The position numbers were made by a program, and so were the translations under genes. Under the pieces are notes generated by a model that worked only from the letters and a program-made list of their open reading frames with translations, did not search any database and had not been told where the DNA came from. Shown here piece by piece: positions 39,050 through 50,628 of a stretch of 64,000 bases of DNA. The DNA comes from Acephala macrosclerotiorum (taxonomy: Eukaryota; Ascomycota; Leotiomycetes; Helotiales; Mollisiaceae): NCBI GenBank assembly GCA_014904845.1, contig MU119453.1, positions 17,215 through 81,214 on the forward strand, given 5' to 3'. Position 1 is the stretch's first letter, and each line of letters opens with the position of its first letter.

Positions 39050-40864
39050 TTAGACTTTCTCCTCCCTATCCTCAAACCGTTCCTCAACCACACTCCCCTC
39101 ACTCTTCTCCCCGCCCTCACCCGCCGCAATCCTCCTATCTTCCTCCTCATAAACCGCCGGCCTCTTCAACTGCGTCGCAACCTTATTCCTATGCACAAAA
39201 ATCCCCGGTTTCGTCTCAAAGAAACGATCTATATCTTCTAGAGAACGGTTCGCTGTTTCGGGGTAGAAGAAATAGGTTATTGGGATGAAGGAGAAACAGA
39301 TTACGGCCCAGATTATCCAGAAGCGCCAGGAGAGGTTGGCGATTCCGGAGGGGGTTACTTCTGCTACCATGTAGTTCATCTTTGGTGGTTTGTTAGCATC
39401 TCTAGTCATGTCTTTAAAATTTGGTAAGGGAATAGGATGGGGAAGGTGAGAAGGGAGAGAAAATGACGTACAATCCAATTAGTAGCCATCGCCAAACTGG
39501 CCCCCTTAGTCCTCATCTCCAATGCATTAATCTCTGTCGGATACAACCACGGCACACCCAAAACCCCCATCCCAAAACTCGCAAAAAAGACAAAGAAGAA
39601 CGTCACTGCCACTGCACCATAGTTATATGAATTGCCTGGATCTTTTTCTGTGAGTGCGAGGACAATGGTGATGATTACCCAGCAGGTGCAACATGCGGCT
39701 GCGGAGGACATCATTACTTTCCGGCGGCCGTAGCGTTCGATGACGAAGTAGGCGAGGATGGAGAAGAGGAGGTAGTCGACTGAGCCGGCGGCGGCTAGGA
39801 TACGTGCTCTGGTTGTTGTTAGTGGGTGATGTGATAGGGGAAAGTTAGGGACTTGCCGGAGAGTATCGATGTTGAGGGCGTGGATGAAGACATAAGTCAT
39901 GTAATAACTGGTAACATTGATCCCGCTTATCTGATTCATAGCCTGCATCCAAGCCCCCAGAATCATCCTTCTCAGCACTCCTGAAGGCCCCTTTCCAGAA
40001 AGAAGTTGGAACCAGGTATAGGAATTCATGTGTTCGCGGTCGAGAACGTCTTTGATGATGTTGAATTGGGTTTTGACGGATGGGGAGGAGGTGGTTGCCC
40101 CGTGACCTTCGAGGGCGGCGAGAACTTCGTAGGCTTCTTCATATTTTCCTTTGCGGATAAGGAGACGGGGGCTGTCAGGGAGGAAGGGGCAGAGGACCCA
40201 AATTAGTCCTGTGAAGACTGTTGTCGTTAGTCTTAATCAATTACCTGAAAGCATGTGCGAACTTACAAATCTGAAAAGCCAACGGAAATCTCCAAGCAAC
40301 ACTCCCCTTAGCAAACGAAAACCCAAGTGTCAACCAATTACTAATACTAAACCCCGTAATACAATTCGCCATCTGAATGATAACCAACTTCCCCCTACTC
40401 CTCATTTTACTCGTCTCCGCCTGCCATACCCCTGCCGTCGCCGTATTCATTCCCGTTCCCAGTCCCGCCACCACTCTCCCAACCATCATTTGAGCAACAC
40501 TGTAACTCGAAGCTTGGATGATGGCTCCAATGGCGATGATCGTACTACCGAGAAGAATTACGCGAGGACGTCCGAGGATGTCGCCTGTGATGATGGTTGA
40601 GAGGGCGCCGAAGAAGCAGCCGAGGTTGTAGACTGATGTGAGGGTTCCTTGGACGGAGGTGCTGGGAAAGGACATTGTGCGGAGGAAGTCATCACCAACG
40701 AGAACATTGCCGAAGACGCCCTGGGATGAGTTAGTAAGGAGAATGGAGGTGTGGGAAAGGGGATATACCTGATCGTAGCCGTAGAATACGAGAACAGTGG
40801 AGGCAGCGATGGAAATCCATATCGTCAACTTCTCGCCTGACCCTCCGAGATACTTCCGAGCCAT
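39050..40864 (-). CDS. MFS sugar transporter (hexose/disaccharide type)
   Basis: The start at 40864 gives MARKYLGGSGEKLTIWISIAAS. Twelve hydrophobic segments can be traced over about five exons. Sugar-transporter marks are FYGYDQ/GVFGN, LGRPRVILLGS, GRVVAGLGTGMNTATAGVWQAE, PDSPRLLIRKGKYEEA, QAMNQISGINVTSYYMTYVF, ERYGRRKVMMSS, PWLYPTEINALEMRTKGAS and FYPETANRSLEDIDRFFE. These are signatures of the fungal sugar porter family (PF00083). The protein should sit in the plasma membrane and import a sugar with protons. The substrate cannot be read from sequence. The C-terminal tail is Glu-rich. It could feed products of extracellular enzymes such as the xylanase at 0.5-1.9 kb, but nothing shows linkage. 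Confidence 0.92.
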
Positions 40865-42142
40865 TGAGGCACTTTATTGTCATGTAATATGACGGAGAAT
40901 ATCTGAAGAAACTCTAGAAATGAAACTCTTCTGTCTCTATCGATGTCTGTCGAGCATATGAATGTCTACGCAGAGAAGGATAATCTACCCCATGGGGAAG
41001 CGGGTGCTTTATCTTTCTCGGGTCTTTGTCACCCTGAATATCTGGGGTAACAGCGGGGTTCATTCCGTCGATGAGGGGATTGATATAAGGCGGGATTAAC
41101 TCTTGACTAGGGACTAATTCCCGTCATCAAGCCACCCCCAAGCCATGACAAGGCACAAACGTCGGGCTTTGAACTCCAGCGAGTCATGATGCTAACTGCG
41201 ACTGGGTAAAATGCATGCTGATCTATGCAGGAGGAAGTGATGAAGTTGTTGAGAAATCATGACGAGGGTTTGGGAGGAAGGTAAGCCGACTGGGCTTCCC
41301 CGCATATCAATTTTTGTTGCCGGTCACGGACCTCCAAATGACAACTTGACAGAGGATGAGCGTAGCCGCTGCTGCAGTAGCAATTTAGAGCACCGAAATA
41401 GGTGAAAAGGGGCATATTTGGAGCAGGCTGGGGAATTCCCAAACAGGTTTCCCGGCTTCGGTCGACCTTCCTGGCTTTCAACGTGGCTTCGGAGGCTCAC
41501 GGCCAGAAGCCGCTGAGTCAAGTCTTCTGAGTCCTATACCAACTCCCTGACTTCTTTTCCTCCAACTGACATGTTGGGAACCTTGCATCGTAATAGTTTG
41601 CTCCTTTCGTCCTTGAAATCGCAGCAAGTTGTTGCCTGTGACCCGCGGTGAGGTTTGAAGGTCAGCCTTAACCAGCTTGACAGTAGCGCCATGAGATTAC
41701 CAAGAGCGTTCGCACCACAGTCAGCTCGGCATATTTCATCGTGCTCTCTACCATACGCTCAACCTCCTTGAGGCGCATCGCAGCTTCATGTCGTTAATGT
41801 TGTAGTTGAGATGTCACGATGGAACACGGAAGGATTTGCTCTTCTCGTCCAAGCTTCCTTGAATGAGCAATTTCCGAGAGCCGATGAAACTCGCACCCCA
41901 CCTTCCTCAACTGCTAACTGCACATACTAGACACATATCGCCGCAGACAGACAGCTTCTGCGTGGCATGTATATATGTGAGAGAAGAATTCCTCGACAAG
42001 GTGGGTAAGCACAGGTAGCTATTATTCCTTCTTCTTCTTCTTCTTCTTCTTCTTCTTCTTCTCTCTTTTCCATCTACCGTTGCACTCAATTGAACCCGCC
42101 TCCTTTCCACGACCATCAACCCTCGACCACGCAGACGTCAAG
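40865..42142. other. Intergenic with a (CTT)n microsatellite
   Basis: This is the divergent region between the sugar transporter and the SDR. No supported gene. A CTT run of about 11 units (about 42028-42062) lies about 80 bases before the SDR start. Confidence 0.55.
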
Positions 42143-43097
42143 ATGGCCATGAATGTAGCAGGAAAGACAGCAATCGTCACAGGCTCCGGCTCAGGAATCA
42201 ATCTCTCCTTCGCCACCCTCCTCCTCGAGAGAGGCTGCAACGTCGTCTTCGCAGACCTTGCCCTCCGCCCTGAAGCTCAAACCGTCCTCGCATCCTACCC
42301 CCTCACCTCCACCGGCGCAAAAGCAGTCTTCCAAAAGACAGATGTGACGGATTGGGCACAACTAGACAAGATGTTCGCTGTAGCGATTGAGCATTTCGGC
42401 GGCGCAGATATTGTGTGCCCCGGCGCCGGTATTTACGAGCCCGTCAGTATCCCTTCCAATCCCAACAATTCTGCGACTGACAACGAACCAGCCATTCTCA
42501 AACTTCTGGCAAGCTCCCGGTATTCCGCCATCGAAAGACTCCCTATCCGAATCCCGCTACGCCCTCCTAGACATCAATATCACACACCCTATCCGCGTTA
42601 CCCAAATGGCGATATCCCATTTTCTCTCCCAAAAGAAACCCGGCGTTATACTCCACATCTCGTCCGTAGCAGGACAAGTACCTTTCTTCCCTACACCAAT
42701 GTACGTCGCTACAAAACACGCTACAAACGGGTTCGTCCGTTCTTTGGCACGACTCGAATTTCCTCCTTCCGATTCAAATCTCCCCAAAATAAGAGTCAAT
42801 GCTGTAGCGCCGGCACGGATACTAACGCCGCTTTGGACGGAGAATCCGGAGAAGATGAAGATGGTGGGGGATCAGCCTGGATGGGTGACGCCAGAGGAGG
42901 TTGCGAGGGTTATGTTAGAGTTGGTAGAGAAGGAAGAGAATGTGGGAGGGACGATACTTGAGGTTGGTAGTAGTGTAAGGAGGGTTGAGACTTTTATGGA
43001 TGGGGGGCCGAAAACGGGGGGTAATCATGTGGAGAGTGGGCCGGGCTTTGATGATGATATGTGGGAGAGTTTGAAGAGGCAATTTGAAGGAAAGTAG
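42143..43097 (+). CDS. Short-chain dehydrogenase/reductase, 15-PGDH-like
   Basis: Two exons (42143-42442, 42492-43097) encode 301 residues. The Rossmann motif is AIVTGSGSGINLSFA. An acidic residue after the second strand (VVFADLA) suggests NAD preference. NAG is replaced by PGAG in DIVCPGAGIYEP. The catalytic Ser is in LHISSVAGQVP and the Tyr/Lys pair in YVATKHAT. VNAVAPARILTPLW is the usual segment after the active site. The intron joins GIYEP to PFSNFWQAPG. The last 45 residues extend past the usual SDR end. Members oxidise or reduce hydroxyl/keto groups on varied small molecules. The substrate is unknown. Confidence 0.92.
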
Positions 43098-44159
43098 GTC
43101 GATAGCGGTAGTTGCATATTTCATTTTTGGAGTTGAATTTTGTTCTACCCTTTCCCTTCTTTGCTTGTCTACGCGATGGTAAATCTGTCCTTGCTTTGAA
43201 GAAGTCTGCGAGCGCTCAGAGATCCGAGTAGAGGATGGTCCTTACCTTGAGGTGTTAATTGTGAGGATGGCGCGGAACAATAGGATGAATTCATCGTATG
43301 ACTAATCCAGGGACTCAAATAACACGTTTGGGGCTCGTAGCTGAGCTTCTCTTTCCACATAGCTCCATATTCCCTACCTCGTCTCAACCTTTTTCTTTAC
43401 CCAATCAACCTGCCACCGTTCCTCTTAACAACTCGAGCTCTAAAATGCGAAGATTTTGGATTTTAAACAAAAGAGACATCGACTTCAAGCCCCATCCCTC
43501 GGAGCTAACGCTTCTCAAATCCAATCAAATTTAAACAGCCACTTTTTCTTACTCCCATCCGTCCTCGGTAATCCGAGTCTCTCAATTAAGTTTGTGACTG
43601 ATCCTCATGAACAAGTAACTTAGAAGTGGTAGAGGCAGTCTAATAACCTCTTCGAAGGGCTCCCATTCGGAAGTGTTAGGATTTTCATGAATAATTGTGG
43701 AATCCGGTTGAAGGTGAGTCCACCACGCGCTCAAGCGAGTTCGCTTACAGGAGTCTGCGCAGACGTCAAAATGGAGCGTTCAAAAAAGAAAAAGAGCAAA
43801 AATGATCGCTTAGGCCTGATGGGAACTCCCGTTCCTACTGTCATCAGGGCTTTAACAAATGAAACTACTTAGACCTATGGTACGTGGTAGAAAGCGATAG
43901 ATCTTAGACAAGCTGAAAGCAAGTGCAAGGACTTCAAGAGTATCCCAAGATATGCCCTCCGAAGAGGTTATGGAGCTCCCATCTACCACAAGTCTGCAGC
44001 CCGTTAATGATCTTGGTGAGCCGAGACCGTGGGCTTTTGACAATTTTTGTAGAAAAAAATTATTAATTAAATCTATACAGTTTGTTCTACCTGTCGCCTA
44101 AAATTTAGCCTCCTCGCCTCAACTCCGATAACCACCTCCGGCTCCACTCAACATCAAGG

Positions 44160-44385
44160 TTAGCCAATTCCAATTCTAACTTGGATCAAACTCGGGTCTT
44201 GAATTGGCAATTCTAATTCCAATTCTGCGAAAGTAGCCTTAAACCTGGCAATTCCGAGTCTTGAATTGGCATTATTACTCGATTAGGGAGTTGATTCACG
44301 ATTCAATTCATCGGAAAGCTAGCCAACTCCAATTCCAATTATTTGCAAAGGGTCTCGAACTTGAGTTGGAAATGGAATTGGCTAA
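44160..44385. mobile_element. MITE-like element with 13-bp terminal inverted repeats
   Basis: TTAGCCAATTCCA (44160-44172) is matched exactly by TGGAATTGGCTAA (44373-44385). Inside are repeated GTCTTGAATTGGC words (two copies near 44195 and 44250) and many AATTGG/CCAATT units. The outside flanks are near-identical direct repeats, ACTCAACATCAAGG (44146-44159) and ACTCGACATCAAAG (44390-44403). They could be a diverged target-site duplication or an extended terminal repeat. It has no coding capacity. Confidence 0.6.
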
Positions 44386-44534
44386 TCCTACTCGACATCA
44401 AAGATCCCAGCCTCATATTCCAGTACTTTTGGGAGATTTCACAGCTTTTAAAGGGGGTAAAGCCTGCTGCATCTCATTGCATTTGCTTGACATGCCGAGG
44501 CAGTTGCGCATGCCATCTTTAGCAATGAAAGTAG

Positions 44535-45302
44535 CTAATCACCTCCAAGGACCATCTTATCCTCCATATCTCCAGCAAGCTCAGCATCATCTTGCTCGTC
44601 TTCGTATGTCATGTGTGCCTCCCCATCGCTCTCGCCCTCCTCATCCTCCTCCACTTCCATATCCTCATCTTCACCATTTTCATCACCGGATCCTCTCAGA
44701 CTGCTGAGATCCCACTCGTAGGGATCCTCTTGGTAGTGTTCATCATCGGCGTCGGGAGGGTATGCCTGCATGAAATTAGTAATCTGTTGAATAATCACTA
44801 AAAGATTTGAGGTTAAACTCACGGTGATATCGAGTCCTGGTGCCAACGCGGCGCGCTTCTCCCAATACTTCTCGACCTCAGGATCGAACATCTATCACTG
44901 TCAGTTTCGAAAAGACAAAACTCCGATCATCGGGCTTACAGTCCACAACAAGGAAGTCAGCATTGATCGGACACCTCGCTGCTCATTGCTAGGGCCAAAT
45001 ATTGCGGTGCAATCTTTAAGGGTGACTCTCTTGTAATTCTTGAGAACAGTCTTGTAGAACATTCCCTCGGTCTGTTGTCGATCCAGAATCTTGCCAGGAT
45101 TGATATTGTTCAAGTTGTTGCGGAAACCTTTGTACTTGAGGACCTTCTCAAGCCAGAAGAAGTCTTTACCTTTACCTTTGTAGTAAGGCATCTTGACACC
45201 AGCGAGGTTGGCTGATTCGAGGCGTTTAAGAGAAGATTCGTAAAGCGCGAAGGAAGTATCATTGAAATTAAGGTTGACATCATTGCTGCTGTTGGAAGTC
45301 AT
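44535..45302 (-). CDS. Hypothetical protein with basic core and acidic C-terminal tail
   Basis: The start at 45302 gives MTSNSSNDVNLNFNDTSFAL. The core reads LKRLESANLAGVKMPYYKGK, FFWLEKVLKYKGFRNNLNNI, LKNYKRVTLKDCTAIFGP and VRSMLTSLLWT. Then, across a GTAAGC intron, comes MFDPEVEKYWEKRAALAPGLDIT, and across a second intron AYPPDADDEHYQEDPYEWDL. The last 60 residues are strongly acidic (ENGEDEDMEVEEDEEGESDG). This resembles a nuclear protein with a histone-chaperone-like tail, but I do not recognise the family. No signal peptide or membrane segment. It is divergent from the next gene. Confidence 0.65.
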
Positions 45303-45450
45303 GATGGTTGAGTTGATATAGTTTGGTGTTGAAAGTCTTTTTTGTTGTTGAGGTTGAGGTTGTTGTGGAAGATCGAACGTCGGAAAAAGTTCTGTTTTGT
45401 AGCGGAGAAGCAAAGGTGAATGCCTTCACGAGGCTGTACCAGAACCAGGC

Positions 45451-46600
45451 ATGCCGAACTCGGATCCCCAGGTCACGTTTCAAGAGCCATATGCCAAGGT
45501 CTTCAGGCATCCTTCGTTGCTACGTGAGCAAATACCAATATTAGACGAAAGTATTTCAGCTGTTAGGCGAGCAGCGGCTTTACCCACCACAGCACCAACT
45601 TTGATAACGACTCCCTCTCGAGAGCGGGAGAGTTTACCGAACTCAATTTTTGGTACTAGCGGTGCCTTCAGCAATGTCTCCTCGGATGCCAGGAATGAAC
45701 AGACTTCAAACCAGACTAGAACCTATCCCACAAGACAACCCTTCGCACCTGCGGCCAACACCAGAGCTGAACCATCTAGCAGTCCTCTAGACATGAGAGA
45801 TCTACAAGCTACATTCTCCGAAGTCTTCTCAGTAGAAACACCGTTTCAGACGTCCCAAAGAACATCGGCTAGAGTCGTCGCCCCTTCACCTTTCGGCCCC
45901 ACCACGCACTGCTAGATCGAACGCAAATTCAGATGCAAATCCCGAACGCTCGACGCTAAGCCTTCACTACCAGCACATAGGGCTACTAGGAGAAACATTC
46001 GTAAGTGGTTGTCCTATTCCCCGCCCCCTCAAACTCACCTGTCACAGATCAACGATTGGCTCTCTCGAGAACTACCTAACGATTGGAATCCACTTCTTCA
46101 CTGGACAAGCCGAAATCGAAATGTCGTGTACCCGGGCACACCTTTCAGAAGCAGTGAGAGAGATTATACTGATTTTACATACACGGATACGCGTGGAGAC
46201 TTGAGCCGTCTCCTATCAAGATATGGTTCTATCCAGGACGTGAGACACTGGTTGACCAACCCGCCTACTTACCACTTAGAAGTGAAGTCCACAACAGCAA
46301 CTTGCAATGAGCCTTTCTTTATGGGCAATAACCAGATAGAAAAGGTAGCAGATTCCCTGACGCAGTTTTATCGATTTGATAAGGAGAGCAAAAACTGATT
46401 TGAAGCAGGCACGTGATTTCAGTTTCTCTTTCGAAGAGAACATGGTTCCGGAGAATGTTTACGTAGTGATAAGACTTTGTAATCTCGAGAGACAGACTGC
46501 TCCAGGGTTTGCAGTATGCGTAGATCCATGGGGGATGTATTTGAGGCTGCAGTTGAATCTCGTTGCTCGAAGCGACTATGCTGTAACTTTACAGATCTAG
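45451..46600 (+). CDS. NO VEIN C-terminal-like (PD-(D/E)XK fold) protein, possible frameshift
   Basis: The 5' part (45451-45915) is a low-complexity frame starting MPNSDPQVTFQEPYAKVF. The conserved part is in the +1 frame and later exons: LSLHYQHIGLLGETF / INDWLSRELPNDWNPLLHWTS, YTDFTYTDTRGDLSRLLSRYG, HLEVKSTTATCNEPFFMGNN, then QIEKARDFSFSFEENMVPEN and FAVCVDPWGMYLRLQL to the stop at 46600. The order D-x-T-x-T-D ... LEVKST ... F-x-M-x-x-N-Q matches the C-terminal domain of plant NO VEIN, a nuclease-fold domain also found in fungi. The intron after QIEK is clean and in phase. The junction between the 5' frame and the conserved frame near 45840-45910 needs a +1 shift and I see no fitting intron. 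The 5' exon may be wrong or the gene damaged. Confidence 0.65.
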
Positions 46601-46749
46601 CGGATATGGCTTTTTAGGTGGCACTTGACTTGTTTGAAAGAAAGAATTTTCATCGTAGGATCTCAGCCTAAGTATTTTATCTGGTATCAGAAATTAGACT
46701 CGAAATTTGCTTTCAAATTGCATGCCAGTGTGAATAATAATATAGCAAT

Positions 46750-46848
46750 ATATCATATTCATTATGATAGATGAATATGATAGATGAATATGATAGATGA
46801 ATATGATAGATGAATATGATAGATGAATATGATAGATGAATATGATAT
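46750..46848. repeat. 13-bp minisatellite with inverted copy at one end
   Basis: The unit TATGATAGATGAA repeats 6.5 times without change from 46763 to 46847. Just before it ATATCATATTCAT (46750-46762) is the exact reverse complement of ATGAATATGATAT at 46836-46848, so the array can fold back on itself. The surrounding 46730-46920 is AT-rich. Confidence 0.9.
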
Positions 46849-48094
46849 AAATCAAGCTTATATTGCCAATATAAATTCCCCTTCATTATATTTCTTATAT
46901 TTCTATATTACTTAAGTAATAGAAAAGAGAGGGAAGGAGGAGAAGGCAAGGAAAGAAGAAACAACACCACTTATTTAAAATCACTTGTCTTGACATTTCC
47001 CATTTTGAATTCTTACTTTTGACTTTTTAAAGTTCGATATTTACTTAAATAACTTAATATCGCGATGAAATTTCGACACTCCATATTACCCAATATATAT
47101 TTCTTCATATTGTTACCCACACTGTCGCATGCAAAGTATTAGGAAAGTAAAGGAATCGTGATCTTGACCGAGATGTGAGAAGGGGCATCCGAATCTTCCT
47201 TCATGCTTTGTGGTGTCAGCTGCTGCTAGATCCGGGTAGACATGGCAAGAATCATGGGATTGAGTGTTTTCGGGGTGCTAGAGGTGTCGTGGGAGCCTAC
47301 GGAGTAAGTGGAGGAGAGGCAGGGATTGTTTGCTTGTCAATAGGCGATGAAGATGATAGATGGATATGTAGATGCGTTTGGCAATTAAGGAGTCTGTTGG
47401 TAGGCTGTGAGGAAAGACTTATGGATGTAAGAAGGAATGATGACTTACTGCATGCTCGCGGTCGAGACAACTGTGAAAACGGCAGGCGCTGAGGATATTG
47501 GTGAGGAGCTTGTGAGAAACATTGTATCTTGTCTATTTATTTGACCTCCGTCCTCTGAGTTGCTGTTTGATGTCTGTCTTGGCGTGCTTTCGGAAGCTGG
47601 AGTTTCAATGTCCATGATCGATTTTGAATCTTCAAGTCACGGAAAAGACGGGATCCTTTGGGTGATGTATATACTTTCTGTCCGAGTCTGGTTCTGAAAT
47701 TGAGGCCGCTGGGCTGAATGTCTGATTTGTCTTGGGAAATCTTTCGTGTATCTTGGCTTGCTAGTCGAGTCTGACAAAGGGGTCGCCGCACTTCGCCATC
47801 CAAGTTCGGTTCTGAGGAATGGTATTCCTTGACACAAGCCTTGCCAAGAAGCTTACTCTCAAGTAGTATGCCTCTAATATTGCTCATAGAGATACTCAGG
47901 TATGGTGACACCAAAAACGCGGTCCAAAATTGTCAATGGATTGAGCCGTCGCTTTGAGGAACAGCTACCGGTATAGTATGTGAGCTCTTTAAAAGCAAAA
48001 TAGGGAGGACAGATTTGGAGTGCTACCCACTGTCCCAGAACGCTTCATTCGGGGCGCGCAGAGGTTCGACTCGACCCAGGGTGAATGTCCCATC
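46849..48094. other. Intergenic, no supported gene
   Basis: This is AT-rich DNA up to about 47110, then ordinary composition with only short unsupported frames on both strands. It is the 3' side of the HET gene. Confidence 0.4.
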
Positions 48095-50628
48095 TCACAC
48101 CAACTCAAAGACCTTCAAATCAACCCCCCTTTCTTTGAGCATCTCAGGTGTAATCCTCGGATCAATATCACATCGCCCCTCTCCCGTATCCCGATTCTTA
48201 AATATAATGAAGTATTGAGCGTCTTGATGCTCTATCATGTACCACTCAGGCGGTAACGGTACCCCAGCCAACCTCGGATCTTCAGGCAAGAACTCCTTCG
48301 TCTCTCGATTTATGAACGACCACCCATATGATCCTGTCACCTCACTATTATACCATATTGGCTCAACTGAAGCAGGCAAGGGACCAAGTAGACCTTCACC
48401 GTTTGAAAATCCTTGACAAAATGCTTCACCAACAACTTTGTACTTATTATCCTCGACAAGACGCAGGATCATAGCTGAGTGGCAACCAAGAAGGACTGCG
48501 ATGATGTCTCCTGGTTGTGCTTCTGCTGGACCGAGACCGAGATGTCCTTCGGTGCTCTTGAAGAGAGATCGATGAAGGCCGTATTTGAGGACGAAGTTAA
48601 ATGTTTTCAGCTCATCAGATGACAATCCATCCAGATTCAATTCGTCGAGGCTTCCCGTAAACCTCTGTTCTTCGTTTTCGCCATTCAACAGCGCGAGGTT
48701 TAAAGGAACACTCATATTGAAGGTATCCGCTTGTGGATGTTCAACTATGGAAGGCGCGTTGTGCTTCCCCGCTAACAACTCACATCCAAGGCTATCTGGC
48801 AATTTCAAACTTGATATTTCTTTAGTCTCAAGTGCTGCTCCGCCCACGCTCATTAGTGCCCCTTCCAAGAGATTAGTTGCATCGGCGGAATGACGCAAAG
48901 TTCTCGTCGAAGCATATTCGTGATCCAGAACATGGCATAAAGCACGCTCGGTTTCTTCAAGTGTTGGGCAATTATTATCAGGTGGATAGTAGTCCTCTGC
49001 GAAATTGCCCACCATAAGGACAACACACAAGTCTCGGACGGGCTTACTTCCTCGAATGAAAGGCCCAGTGATACCAGACCGAGAGAGGACCTTGCATAGC
49101 TCCCTCGCTGTCGTCTCTAATTGATGCATTTCTGCATCAGGAAAATCAAACTTCTCAACGACTCCTATCTCTCCTACAATGATCCCAGTAAGAGGCAAAA
49201 CCTTCCCAGCATCATGAGGTATCACTGCCACTGATCGTCCGCCTGCGAGGCATAATGGAAGATACCAGGTAGTTCTTCTGACACTCCAATCCGGGACCCA
49301 GGATGGGCCCTTTTGACGCTCTGCGCGCATCTCAACAGTAGGCAAAAGTGACAGCGAGCGCGCCTTTCGACTCCAGAACAGCATTGCCTCTTGGTAGACT
49401 TCGAATACATCTTTAGTATAACTCAATTCTAGCTTACTCACATCCCACCACGGATGTACTAGAGATAATAAAGCGAAGACTCTATCCCGGGGATCCGAAC
49501 ATTCGCAATGCCGCGTTTGGTTGATGAGAGCATTGAAAGGTTGAGCACGGTTTCCACTACATATTGCATACACCTTGTGGAGATTGCTTCTAAACACCTT
49601 GTCGTCCTCGTACGATGTATGCGGTGGTAAAGGTTTCCGTATCAGACAGAGCATCGCAGACCGAATTGCATCCCAAGCTAGACTTCTATTTCCACAAACC
49701 ACAACTGGATCATGGGATGAAAGAAGAACTTCTTGCCAGATCCAAAGCCGTTCAAACCAGTTCCGTCCAAGGAAGTTCGAAAGTGCTAGGTATTCGTGGG
49801 TGTCGAAGGGAGCGGGAACATTTCCATCAGCCCAGTGCTGTTCCATAGAATTTCAGAGTCAGATAATTAATTTCAGACATTTGAAGTATTCACAGTAGCA
49901 GTGACACATTCGAGGTTAGTGTTTATATAATACAAGGCTTTATCGACAGCACATAGGAGGAAATTTTGCTCCGAGAAAGCGAAACTTACAGTAGAATCTG
50001 TTTTAGAGTGCATGGCATAGATTGACCAATTAACTTCGACATGTGATGCCACTTCTTCTATGCAGTCGATTGCAATATCACTGTCCTCTGATTCTGGGCC
50101 AAGCCAAACGATCACTCTTCCAGCATTAGAGTAGATATCTGCCATTCTTTTCACTTGTCGACTTCGTTCATCCAGATCTTGCTGATTGACACAAATGGCA
50201 TCAATCCATAAGACTCGAGAAGCATTTTCAAAGCGGAGGTAAGATAGCGCCTCGCCGAGGTTCCGTGTCACGGCGAGTGTGAATTCGTCTGATTCTCCAA
50301 CAAAGATAACCATAGGGTTTTCCTCCGAGCCCCAGCAGTACGAAAGTGCCTCAAAGTCTGGGACATTGTCGCTTGTGAATGGGACGGCTTCGAGTACAAC
50401 ATGAACAGGTTCAGAAGAATCACCAGGAAGTAGGTGTAGGAGTCTGATCTCGTGTAATTCCTCGTTCAGTGGGGGGTATTGGTACTCGGTGGTCCCGTGC
50501 GTACTGGCTGTTTCCCGATGAACATATATTTCGGCCCTCCTCTTGAAAGATGTCTGAAAGGGACGGAATAGCTTGCTCGCATGGAAGACAGGTCTCTTAG
50601 AGCCTCGTCTTAGCCGTTTCGTGACCAT
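48095..50628 (-). CDS. Heterokaryon incompatibility (HET) domain protein
   Basis: Two exons (50628-49990, 49837-48095) give 793 residues. The intron is 152 bases with a GTAAGT donor and ACTAAC branch. The HET domain occupies about residues 85-240: EIRLLHLLPGD, PDFEALSYCWGSEENP, TRNLGEALSYLRF, RVLWIDAICVNQQDLDERSR, QVKRMADIYSNAGRVIVWLG. After the intron come FLGRNWFERLWIWQEVLLS, CSDPRDRVFALLSLVHPWW and GPSWVPDWSV. The C-terminal part, PGDIIAVLLGCHSAMILRL, is the usual HET-protein end. HET proteins trigger cell death when unlike fungal strains fuse. The allele partner is unknown. It has no NACHT or WD repeats. It looks intact, in contrast with the HET relic at 16.5 kb. Confidence 0.93.

Noticed and set aside
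41907..42240. Arg- or Lys-rich proteins on the minus strand
   Set aside because: They are translations of the CTT microsatellite and the antisense of the SDR 5' end.
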